Shown: positions 25,404 through 32,851 of the stretch, piece by piece
Position numbering within the stretch: position 1 is the stretch's first letter
Layout: the number at the start of each line of letters is the position of its first letter
Origin: an uncultured Bacilli bacterium
GTDB taxonomy: Bacteria > Bacillota_I > Bacilli_A > RF39 > UBA660
NCBI GenBank assembly: GCA_947629035.1
Contig: CANRCE010000008.1
Coordinates: forward strand, 1-34,875
DNA: 34,875 nt
Direction: 5' to 3'
Translations under genes and position numbers: made by a program
Notes under the pieces: model-generated
What the model saw: the letters and a program-made list of their open reading frames with translations, nothing else
Told to the model about the DNA's origin: nothing
The model's database searches: none

Positions 25404-27356
25404 TTACTTACCACCACCATATTTATCATTAGCTTGATGAGCTCTATAACCATTTGTTGAAGTATACTGTGTCTGCCCAGCTTGAGCAAATGTCCTAGCA
25501 TCTCCAACTGAAGTCGTTCCAGGGGTTGTTCCATCGCCAATTGTTCCAACATTAGCAAATCCTGGCAAGTTATGATTATCATTAGCAATTCTTTGCATAT
25601 TATCAACTGCTGTTCTAGCTTGTCCAGCTAAAGCAGCATCTACTCCAGAAGTAAGACTAACGCTTACACGAGCACCAGCAGCTGTTACATAATCATATTC
25701 CTTATCTCCTTTTAATATAGCATTTCTAGCGTTAGTTTTGGCAATATTTAGTTTAGTCTGTAAATTATGTATATTAGCAGCTGAATCACCCCTAGCTACA
25801 GCTTGATCAAGCTCTTTTTGTAAATTTTTTACACCAGCAGTGTTATTTACAGCTTTATCAAAAATATCATATTGAGCATCAAAATCTTTATAAGCCTGTA
25901 CATTTCTAGCATCAACATCAGCAGCAGTTTCCATACCAAGATGTCTTTGTAAGCCAGCTATTCTACCACCCATAATACTTCCTCCAGCTGCTCTTACATC
26001 ATTTCTTCTTTTATTCATAGCAGCTTGATTTTTTGTAACACTTCCTAAATTTTTCATTAAGCCACCTTTTTGAGCACCAGTAAATGCTCCTCTTCGAAGT
26101 CCTCCAACAACATCGCCAGAAAAAGCTCCTACTACAGCTCCAAGTCCTGCTCCTAAACCAAAGCCAAGAGCCCTTTTAGTTGTTTCATCTGGTTTAATAC
26201 CATAGCCGATTGAAGCAGCATTTTTAGGAAATAATTCTTTAATTAAATCCATGACTTTTTTAGCAAAAATTAATAAAGCCATCACTAATATTATTTTAGC
26301 ATATACTTGCTGTCCACTACTTAACCATGAGAAAGCTGTAGAAATCATATCTTCATCATTTAATATCAAAGTTGATACATAAACAACAAAATAAATAATT
26401 GCTGTTCTAATAAAAAAGTCTAAATATGTAGTTAAAACCATTTTCCACCATTTATCAAAGATATTGTTTTTATTCGGACCAAGATATCCTAATATTGGTA
26501 TTGGAGCAATCATCTGTAAAAAGGCAAGCTGAAATAATCTTACTCCAACATTAATTGTATACATTACAATTATCCACAAAACCACTCCAGCAACGGCAAT
26601 CATAAAAATACCATCAAAATTAATTGTATAAACACTCTTATCTTCCCTATTAGAGCTTGTTTTATCTGTACCACTTACTTTCCTATTTAAGCAAGCAAAA
26701 GCATTATTTAAATTAACATTTCCATTTGTAAATTGATATTCCATCAGATTTATGTTTGAATTATCAAATGGAGACACAGCATAATATGGACAGATATGTC
26801 TCTCACCTTCATCATTTTCATATAAATTTATATCTTCATCTAAATCTAATTGTTTCTCTAAATCATCATAATTAACTTCTTTATAAAAGGCACTAAAAAT
26901 ATTATAAGATAAGCTAGTTCCTGCATTTGCAACAATATCACTATTACTTGCAGTTGTATCAGAAAGAAATATCTTTCCTAAAACATTAGAATCAACAATT
27001 GCATTTTGTATTTTATAAGCATAATTAAATAAAGTAGGTGTCATTCCAAAAAGAACAATAACAATAATAACTTTTTTTACAATATTTATGGCTCCTTTAT
27101 CTTTATCTGTTAAACTATCAGGATTAAGAAGTATTTGAATCAACGAAAAACTAATTCTAAATATCATAAAAATAGATAATATTAACCCTATACGTTGAAA
27201 AATTGACATAACAATGTCATTATCTATAATTCTAGCTGTTCCGATAGCCTCAAAACACTCGAAGCAAAAACATATTGCTTTAAATAAAGCTTCGCCAATC
27301 ATCAATAATAATGTTCTAAAGGCATCTTGAATAGCTTCACCTATCTTATCGAACAA
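25404..27356 (-). CDS. VirB6/TrbL-like polytopic membrane protein
   Basis: VirB6-type proteins form the inner-membrane channel platform. About six helices are visible (residues 17-40, 52-80, 92-115, 245-272, 275-295 and 312-370 in part), with an extracytoplasmic loop of about 120 residues between helices 3 and 4 containing two cysteines (HICPYY; FACLNRK). The last 230 residues are hydrophilic, rich in Ala, Gly and Arg, with coiled-coil character (VKNLQKELDQAVARGDS). Codons there are noticeably richer in G and C than elsewhere. The long frame begins at a GTG inside the ribosome site; AGGAGG is 8 nt before TTG 27356, which I take as the start. The upstream stop TAG forms part of that site. Confidence 0.87.
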   Translation of the reverse strand: MFDKIGEAIQDAFRTLLLMIGEALFKAICFCFECFEAIGTARIIDNDIVMSIFQRIGLILSIFMIFRISFSLIQILLNPDSLTDKDKGAINIVKKVIIVIVLFGMTPTLFNYAYKIQNAIVDSNVLGKIFLSDTTASNSDIVANAGTSLSYNIFSAFYKEVNYDDLEKQLDLDEDINLYENDEGERHICPYYAVSPFDNSNINLMEYQFTNGNVNLNNAFACLNRKVSGTDKTSSNREDKSVYTINFDGIFMIAVAGVVLWIIVMYTINVGVRLFQLAFLQMIAPIPILGYLGPNKNNIFDKWWKMVLTTYLDFFIRTAIIYFVVYVSTLILNDEDMISTAFSWLSSGQQVYAKIILVMALLIFAKKVMDLIKELFPKNAASIGYGIKPDETTKRALGFGLGAGLGAVVGAFSGDVVGGLRRGAFTGAQKGGLMKNLGSVTKNQAAMNKRRNDVRAAGGSIMGGRIAGLQRHLGMETAADVDARNVQAYKDFDAQYDIFDKAVNNTAGVKNLQKELDQAVARGDSAANIHNLQTKLNIAKTNARNAILKGDKEYDYVTAAGARVSVSLTSGVDAALAGQARTAVDNMQRIANDNHNLPGFANVGTIGDGTTPGTTSVGDARTFAQAGQTQYTSTNGYRAHQANDKYGGGK

Positions 27357-27368
27357 GGAAAACACCTC

Positions 27369-28541
27369 CTAACCAATATTGCAAGAATTTGGTCCTATAG
27401 ACGACCATACCATATTAGCCAAATTTAATAGTAAATTAACAAGTGTTGGTACAAAGAAAATTGCAACACCAACAATCAATCTAACAATAAATCTTTTTTG
27501 AGCTTTCTTCATTTTATCATCATCCGATGCTAAAACTGCACTACCAAAATCAACTATACCAAATCCAATAACTAAAATTGGAACAATAATTCTGATATAT
27601 TTTAAAAATGAATTTATTATATCTATTATTTCATCACCAAATAATTCACACTCATCCTTTGGCGATTCAATTGGATCTATTGGAGTTATATTTTCTTTAA
27701 CTTTTTCATCAACTTTTACATATGGAGTAATGGCACACATAAAACTTTCTTCAGAATTAATTGTAAATTGAGTGTTAAGAATCATCCCATTATTGCATTC
27801 TTTTCTGTATATTTCAACAGGGCAAGTACTAGTTAAAACTGCATAATCAAGTATATCACTATTTGCCCATATTTTTTGTCCATCAGCATTAGGATTGATA
27901 AGATTAGGATTATTGTCTTTAATGCTTTTAACTAAACCATTATCTTTTTCATAAAGATTAAAAGTTTTTGTTGTAAAATCAAAATAAATTGTTAAATCTT
28001 TATCATTACTTCCATTAATAGTATAATAACATTCTGCTTCCCATTCTTTGTTTGAATTTAAAGCTAATTTATTGTAATCTTCATTATGAGTTCCATCGGC
28101 AATATCATATTGTATGGTACTTGTCTTTGTCTTGTTGAATTCATTTTTTAAATTACCACACCAGCCATCATTATTATCAAAGCAAACTTCATTTCGAAAA
28201 TGTGTATCATAATAAGCATTAGTAGGACAAGCGCCAAAAGCTAATAACGAATCTTTTATAGCTTGATTAGCAAAAGCATTACCATTATTACTTACAATTT
28301 TCTCTTTTCTAAATTTATCATAACTTGAATTATATATTGCATATAATTGATTATCTTTTATTGCAATTAAAACACTATAAGTTTTATCATCATATTCCAT
28401 ATCGTAACCACAAAGTGGCAAATCATAACCATCTTCAATATAACTATTAAAATTATTAATATCAAAAGCTTTAGCTCTAACATCATTCATATAAATAAAA
28501 GAGCTTAAAAGTATGATTATTACCAATACTATTTTTTTCAT
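27369..28541 (-). CDS. Large secreted protein with C-terminal pilin-like (VirB2-type) module
   Basis: This is a 390-residue protein with no known name. A signal peptide (residues 1-23, LVIIILLSSFIYMNDVRA) leads to an extracytoplasmic domain of about 265 residues with eight cysteines. The last 95 residues form a two-helix hairpin clearly related to the small pilin-like protein encoded next to it: both have IxPxLVI, G..D.G.AV.AS, a charged turn, and VAIFFV, and both carry one cysteine before helix 1 and one after helix 2 (Cys298 and Cys387 here). It looks like a pilin module fused to a cysteine-rich ectodomain, possibly a tip or minor pilin, which is inference. Start: GAGGAG lies 7 nt before ATG 28541. 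Confidence 0.82.
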   Translation of the reverse strand: MKKIVLVIIILLSSFIYMNDVRAKAFDINNFNSYIEDGYDLPLCGYDMEYDDKTYSVLIAIKDNQLYAIYNSSYDKFRKEKIVSNNGNAFANQAIKDSLLAFGACPTNAYYDTHFRNEVCFDNNDGWCGNLKNEFNKTKTSTIQYDIADGTHNEDYNKLALNSNKEWEAECYYTINGSNDKDLTIYFDFTTKTFNLYEKDNGLVKSIKDNNPNLINPNADGQKIWANSDILDYAVLTSTCPVEIYRKECNNGMILNTQFTINSEESFMCAITPYVKVDEKVKENITPIDPIESPKDECELFGDEIIDIINSFLKYIRIIVPILVIGFGIVDFGSAVLASDDDKMKKAQKRFIVRLIVGVAIFFVPTLVNLLLNLANMVWSSIGPNSCNIG

Positions 28542-28644
28542 ATATAAACTCCTCATTTCTAAAACAAGAAATAAAATTTAAACCATAACCACATTATAAC
28601 ATAAAAAATTATAATAATAAATAGAAAAAATCAACTTTATATTA

Positions 28645-28668
28645 AAAAAAATACCAAAAGGTATTTAT
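28645..28668 (-). terminator. Terminator inside the locus, directly after the pilin gene
   Basis: The minus strand AAATACC-TTTT-GGTATTTTTTTT is a 7-bp stem with a tight loop and eight Ts, overlapping the pilin stop codon. The next gene starts about 100 nt further on, with no obvious separate promoter, so partial read-through is likely. Confidence 0.85.
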
Positions 28669-28979
28669 TTTAAATAATTTAAACAACTTGCCCAATTTAC
28701 CGTATCAATGTTTTCATCTCCAGCAGTATCTGTTGCAAATAATCCAAATAGTAATTGAACAATTGCAATTACAAAGAATATTGCTACAGCATACATTGCT
28801 CTTTTAGTTAACATTTTTGTTGCTGCTTTTATTTCTTTTTCTTCACTTGCTATAACTGCTTTACCTAAATCTAACATACCAAGAATTACTAAAATTACTG
28901 GTATTCCAAATTTTACAATATCAAGTATTGATCCAATAAATTTCATAAGTGAAACTAATTCACTAGGACATCCTTCCAT
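28665..28979 (-). CDS. Small pilin-like protein (VirB2/TrbC type)
   Basis: This is a 104-residue protein with two hydrophobic helices (about 14-36 and 61-81) joined by a charged cytoplasmic turn (ASEEKEIKAATK). Such hairpins are typical of VirB2/TrbC pilins, which form the extracellular filament or the channel lining. There is no signal peptide; the first helix would act as one. One cysteine lies on each outer end (Cys4, Cys99) and could close the hairpin by a disulfide. It is the first gene of the locus, with TAAGGAGG before ATG, a near-consensus promoter and its own terminator, all expected for a highly expressed subunit. Family assignment is by topology and its larger paralogue. Confidence 0.8.
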   Translation of the reverse strand: MEGCPSELVSLMKFIGSILDIVKFGIPVILVILGMLDLGKAVIASEEKEIKAATKMLTKRAMYAVAIFFVIAIVQLLFGLFATDTAGDENIDTVNWASCLNYLK

Positions 28980-29004
28980 TTTTCTTCCTCCTTAACATAC
29001 TATA

Positions 29005-29033
29005 ATAATAACCTATTTCTATTAAAAAGTCAA
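29005..29033 (-). promoter_or_regulatory. Strong promoter of the pilin gene and secretion locus
   Basis: TTGACT (29033-29028) and TATTAT (29010-29005) with a 17-nt spacer on the minus strand is the best promoter in the window. A dyad, TTAACA-ATTGA-TGTTAA, lies 16 bp upstream at 29049-29065 and might be a regulator site. Confidence 0.78.
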
Positions 29034-29130
29034 TTAATTTTACAATATTTAACAATTGATGTTAATTATTTTATTTTCTCATATAAATTAAAAAATTACC
29101 TTCATGTATAATTTTATAGCTATCATCATC

Positions 29131-29182
29131 TAATAAAGTTATAATTAATTTATTATTAGAAAACTTTAATTATAACTTATTA
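29131..29182. repeat. Long inverted repeat upstream of the pilin promoter
   Basis: AAGTTATAATTAA (29136-29148) and TTAATTATAACTT (29166-29178) match perfectly over 13 bp and extend to 17 bp past one bulged A. The loop is 17 nt. No T run follows, so a terminator is unlikely. It could be a regulatory site or a structured RNA stem. Confidence 0.6.
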
Positions 29183-29328
29183 TATAAATCATATTTTTAT
29201 AATCAAGATTATTTATTTAAATGTTTAACTAATATTTTTGAAATCATATAAAAAACATTTTCTGTTTTGTAAAAATTAAACTCATTAGAATTATTATTAG
29301 TAAAAATAATAAAAAATAGAAAAAACTA

Positions 29329-29358
29329 TTGCCAATTTATTCCAAATTATGCTATAAT
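29329..29358 (+). promoter_or_regulatory. Promoter of the plus-strand RNA candidate
   Basis: TTGCCA (29329-29334), an 18-nt spacer and a perfect TATAAT (29353-29358). Transcription would begin near 29365 and read into a gene-free stretch. Confidence 0.65.
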
Positions 29359-29364
29359 CATTGC

Positions 29365-29701
29365 GTAAGATGTTTTAGATGGAATATTTACGATATCAAA
29401 TATTTTTATATATCTAATTATAGGTTTTATTACATATTTACTTGAGATTAATTATAAATCTCATATAGATAATTAATAGTTTCTCCCTATTCGCGAGCTT
29501 ATATAAGCTATTTCACCTTCGCGTTTCTATCTACTAGCATCTTTAAGAGCATTATGTAAAATAAATTTTTATCAAGATGTAATTAAAATAGCTTTTCTAT
29601 TTAATTAGCATAAACATATTATTTATTTCACTAATGCAAATAAATGATATTTTAGATATCATTTGCATACTGATATGATATTTCAATCATGTCAGTTTTT
29701 T
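29365..29701 (+). ncRNA. Unidentified structured RNA, about 337 nt
   Basis: There is no ORF between 28980 and 29797, yet a promoter and a strong terminator on the plus strand delimit a 337-nt transcript. AAGATG with AGAT near the 5' end can pair with ATCT and CATCTT near 29525-29542, closing a domain of about 175 nt. Inside are GAGATT/AATCTC, TAATTAT/ATAATTA and a self-complementary AGCTTATATAAGCT framed by two CGCG blocks (29493-29525). Three hairpins follow: AATTAAAATAG/CTATTTAATT, TGCAAAT..ATGATAT/ATATCATTTGCA and the terminator. The GC-richer CGCG part stands out. I do not find signatures of RNase P RNA, tmRNA, SRP RNA or a known riboswitch. 6S-like RNA is the nearest shape, unproven. Confidence 0.55.
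29670..29701 (+). terminator. Terminator of the RNA candidate
   Basis: CTGATATGAT-ATTTCA-ATCATGTCAG with six Ts: a 10-bp stem with one G-U pair. No protein gene ends here on the plus strand. Confidence 0.85.
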
Positions 29702-29797
29702 ATAATATAATTTTTCTAATATTATTTGCTAATAAAAATAGACAAAAACCCATTTTTAGTTATAAAAATGAGTTTCATATCAAAAATTATCTATCTC

Positions 29798-31075
29798 TTA
29801 TTGTCCAATAATAACAGTTGCTACAAAAATACTAATTAACGATAAAATTATAAGTCCAATACTAAGTAGACCAATATTTATATATCCTGCTTTAGTTAAA
29901 GTCCTAACCTTGCCATTTTCTAAATCATTGCTATTTATATCTTGATATGCTGGTAACAAATTATTTTGAATGATACTATTTAACATTTGAAATTGTTCAG
30001 GTGAAATACTTGCAGCAATTGAATTAGATGGAATCATTCCAGCTCTAGTCGGACCATCAACTGGTTTTCCCATGTTAATTCCTAAATCTTCCAATTTTTG
30101 CTGAAGACTCATCATTATTTTTAAAGTAGCTTTAATGTCTATGTTTTTTATTTCTTCTTTTACTTTACTTGCAACTTCTTCTTTTTTAGCAGATAATTTC
30201 TTCTTTAATGCACTAGCTTTGGTTACCATAATTTTATTAATAGACTTATATTCATGATGCTTTTTAGATAAACTTCTCTTTTGCTCCATACTTAATGCTT
30301 TTATCTTAACTGTTGTATTTCTAATAATTCTTACATTTTCATTTGAATCTAATTTAGCTTTATTAATATCTTCATATGATCTATCTATAGCATTTTTATT
30401 TGAACGAATATTAGCATTTTCAATTTCTATCGAATTTTCAGCAATATATAATTTAGCTTCTTCAGCCATTTTTCTTTCATTTATTTGATTATAAATTTCT
30501 TCTTTTTCTGCTAATTTTTTCGCTCTCATTTTAGAAACAATAGTTATTCTATCTAACTTACTTGGCTTCATAGCTTTTAGTACTTTTTTTAAAGCCTTTT
30601 TTTCTTCTTTTGTTATTGATTTTACTGATACTTTAAGATTTTTTACTTCTTCTTTCAATCTAGTTATTTCTTTTTGAGAACTAGCAATATTTTCTTTTGC
30701 AGATCTTATATTTTCAAGTTGATTATTTATAGTCTCATTATTAACATTAAGTTTCCTTTGAGCTTCTTCTAAATTATTTTTAGCTATATCATTTTGTTTT
30801 TGATAAAATTCTTCTTTTTCTTTAACAGGTAACTTATCATATAATTCTCTTAATCTATCAAAAGTAATATGCGAATAAACTTCATTCTTATCCAAATCAG
30901 GATGCCTAGTAAATTCAATAATATCTTGTACTGATATACCTGCTAATAAATCTTCTCTTTCTTTTGTCGCTAAAGATTTATATAATTCTATTTGAAAATC
31001 TATAGGAAGAGTTAAAAAATATAAAGTCTTATTTTGATCTTGTCGATAATATTCAATTACTTGTTCAATTGTCAT
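29798..31075 (-). CDS. Tail-anchored coiled-coil protein, unknown
   Basis: This is a 425-residue protein I do not recognise. Residues 1-90 form a compact helical domain (MTIEQVIEYYRQDQNKTLYF; FTRHPDLDKNEVYSHI). From about 92 to 345 it is almost continuous, Lys/Glu-rich coiled coil. A flexible region (PVDGPTRAGMIPSNS) leads to one membrane helix at 399-422, ending at the C-terminus. The coil should thus reach into the cytoplasm from the membrane. It is the last gene of an operon with two DUF1292-like genes (1-nt gap to the nearer). It lies directly upstream of the secretion locus, but an RNA candidate and the pilin promoter intervene, so a joint role is only a possibility. Confidence 0.8.
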   Translation of the reverse strand: MTIEQVIEYYRQDQNKTLYFLTLPIDFQIELYKSLATKEREDLLAGISVQDIIEFTRHPDLDKNEVYSHITFDRLRELYDKLPVKEKEEFYQKQNDIAKNNLEEAQRKLNVNNETINNQLENIRSAKENIASSQKEITRLKEEVKNLKVSVKSITKEEKKALKKVLKAMKPSKLDRITIVSKMRAKKLAEKEEIYNQINERKMAEEAKLYIAENSIEIENANIRSNKNAIDRSYEDINKAKLDSNENVRIIRNTTVKIKALSMEQKRSLSKKHHEYKSINKIMVTKASALKKKLSAKKEEVASKVKEEIKNIDIKATLKIMMSLQQKLEDLGINMGKPVDGPTRAGMIPSNSIAASISPEQFQMLNSIIQNNLLPAYQDINSNDLENGKVRTLTKAGYINIGLLSIGLIILSLISIFVATVIIGQ

Positions 31076-31076
31076 A

Positions 31077-31331
31077 TTAATTACCTTCTTTTAACAAATC
31101 CATAACAATGGCATTAATTTTATTTTTTTCTTCTTCATCTTCAATTGAAATTATTTCAAAATCACCACTTGGATTTTTAATCAACCTAGAACTATAAATG
31201 CCATAATTATCATTATCTTCTTCAATACCATATACCACATATTCATTACCTAAAGCTTCAATAACATTTATAACCAGTGCTTCTTTTTCATTTCCATTTT
31301 CATCAACCATCATAAAAGTTTCATCTTCCAT
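31077..31331 (-). CDS. DUF1292-family protein
   Basis: This 84-residue acidic protein follows the DUF1292 (YrzB-like) pattern: a short beta domain beginning DETFMMVDENGNEKEALVI, a middle strand pair (NEYVVYGIEEDNDNYGIYSS) and an acidic end. Function of the family is unknown. It is nearly contiguous with the coiled-coil gene (TAA, one base, ATG) and follows a paralogue by 11 nt; the three are surely one operon. GGAGG lies 7 nt before ATG. Confidence 0.82.
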   Translation of the reverse strand: MEDETFMMVDENGNEKEALVINVIEALGNEYVVYGIEEDNDNYGIYSSRLIKNPSGDFEIISIEDEEEKNKINAIVMDLLKEGN

Positions 31332-31342
31332 CGTAATTCCTC

Positions 31343-31618
31343 CTAACTTTTTTTAATATTTTTTATTTGAAAATCAAATATTTTACCTACCATAATTCTT
31401 TCACTGTCATCATCAATATCAGTTAATATGTAACATTTTTGTTTTTCATCATACGTTATAATACCAGCATAAATATCATAATTACCATCTTCGTTATAAA
31501 TACCATAAATTTCGTAATTTCTAGTAGCAATATTAATCGTCTCCAAAGCAATAGCCACTTTATCCATACCATTTTTATCTCTAATTAAAAATTTTTGATT
31601 ATTATCCAATTTAACCAT
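31343..31618 (-). CDS. DUF1292-like protein (second copy)
   Basis: This 91-residue protein shares the layout of the next gene: FLIRDKNGMDKVAIALETI, then NYEIYGIYNEDGNYDIYAGI, then an acidic Asp/Ser turn (TDIDDDSER). Identity to DUF1292 is weaker than in its neighbour, but the aligned strands and operon position indicate a tandem duplication. It is the first gene of the operon. Function unknown. Confidence 0.75.
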   Translation of the reverse strand: MVKLDNNQKFLIRDKNGMDKVAIALETINIATRNYEIYGIYNEDGNYDIYAGIITYDEKQKCYILTDIDDDSERIMVGKIFDFQIKNIKKS

Positions 31619-31701
31619 CTACCTTTATTATTTTTATTTTATTTTAACATTTTTTAATATGATTGTAAAGAATTAATTTATGATATTAATTATGTCATAC
31701 T

Positions 31702-31728
31702 AAAAAAGTACCTAAATAAGTACTTTTT
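31702..31728 (-). terminator. Adenosine deaminase terminator
   Basis: AAAAAGTAC, an 8-nt loop and GTACTTTTT form a 9-bp stem with T runs on either strand, just after the deaminase stop. Confidence 0.8.
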
Positions 31729-31741
31729 AACTAACATTTTA

Positions 31742-32713
31742 TTATTTAACTAATTCATCATATAAAATTTCAAGTTTTAATTTATCAACATATGGTAAAA
31801 ATGATGCCTTAATAGCATTCTTATTCATTTTAATAAAATCTTCTTTAGTAAAATGAAATTCTTTGGCAAGTAATTCATATTCTTTATTTAAGTTAGTATT
31901 TGATACTGTTCTATTGTCAGTATTTATTGTAATTGGTATTCCTAAATCAAATAATTTTTTAATTGGCAAATCTTTAACTGTCGAAAAAGCTTTAGTATTT
32001 ATATTACTAGTTGGACAAATTTCTAAAGTTATTTTACTTTTTTTCATCTTTTCTAATAATTCACAATCATCAATTATCTTTATACCATGTCCAATTCTTT
32101 TTGGAGCTAAACTAATAGCAATATCTAATCCTTTACTACTAACCTCACCTTGATGAATAGTAAATGGTACTTTCCTAGATTTAGCATATTTAAATAATTC
32201 TTTATATGACTCCAGTGATGCCATACTCTCATCACCTGCTAAATCAACACCTCCAATACCATGATTTAAAAATATTCTAGCGTAGTCTATGACTTTACGA
32301 TTTTCATTTTCATCAAGGTTTTTTAGCATACACAAAATAAAATTTATTTTAGGAGTTTTATTATTTTGAGTAGCTTTTAAAACAGACTCAATTACTTCAT
32401 AATAACTAAGTCCACCTCGTGTATGAAGATATGGAGCAAACCTTATTTCAGCATAGATAACATTATCTTTTTTTAAATCTTCAATTAATTCTTTGGTAAT
32501 TCTTGTTATGTTATCTTTCGTTTGCATTAACTCTAGAGGAATGGTAAATTTTGTTAAATAATCTTTTAAATTTTTAGAATCTGAACTTACACATTTACGA
32601 TAAATTTCTTCATCTGATAAATTAGTTAATTCTTTTAATGTTGTTAAACGAACAGAACCATCTAAATGAAGATGTAATTCTACTTTAGGTAATTTTTGAT
32701 AATCTATTTCCAC
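31742..32713 (-). CDS. add: Adenosine deaminase
   Basis: This enzyme hydrolyses adenosine (or deoxyadenosine) to inosine in purine salvage. It is a TIM-barrel metal hydrolase with zinc ligands His14 and His16 (ELHLHLDGS), the HQGE motif (usual HAGE), RIGHG and the late aspartate in NTDNRTVSNT. Length, 323 residues, is normal. Bacterial members commonly have TDNR where animal enzymes have TDDP. It is a single gene, transcribed away from the cotJ operon. A related 6-aminodeoxyfutalosine or adenine deaminase role is less likely. Confidence 0.93.
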   Translation of the reverse strand: MEIDYQKLPKVELHLHLDGSVRLTTLKELTNLSDEEIYRKCVSSDSKNLKDYLTKFTIPLELMQTKDNITRITKELIEDLKKDNVIYAEIRFAPYLHTRGGLSYYEVIESVLKATQNNKTPKINFILCMLKNLDENENRKVIDYARIFLNHGIGGVDLAGDESMASLESYKELFKYAKSRKVPFTIHQGEVSSKGLDIAISLAPKRIGHGIKIIDDCELLEKMKKSKITLEICPTSNINTKAFSTVKDLPIKKLFDLGIPITINTDNRTVSNTNLNKEYELLAKEFHFTKEDFIKMNKNAIKASFLPYVDKLKLEILYDELVK

Positions 32714-32780
32714 TTCATATCACCAATTTCATTATACAATAAAAAATATATAATTACCATAAAAATGTGTTAATTACTTA

Positions 32781-32809
32781 GTAAAATAATAGGTAAAAGT
32801 CTATACACT
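32781..32809 (+). promoter_or_regulatory. Possible sigma-E-type promoter of the cotJ operon
   Basis: GTAAAAT, 14 nt, then TATACACT resembles the sporulation sigma-E pattern (-10 CATACAnT, spacing 14). The -10 matches 7 of 8 positions but the -35 is poor. It fits the gene content, about 43 nt before the start. Confidence 0.35.
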
Positions 32810-32851
32810 TTTTATCTATAACCATATCTTATTTTAGGAGGGGAAGAATAA

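Noticed and set aside
29480-29540. Known riboswitch or T-box in the CGCG-rich segment
   Set aside because: No T-box GGTGG/ACCGCG core, no SAM, TPP, FMN or glycine signatures on either strand, and the terminator is on the strand without a following gene.
31742-32713. Missing catalytic aspartate in adenosine deaminase (TDN instead of TDD)
   Set aside because: TDNR is common in bacterial adenosine deaminases; the first aspartate and other ligands are present, so it is probably active.
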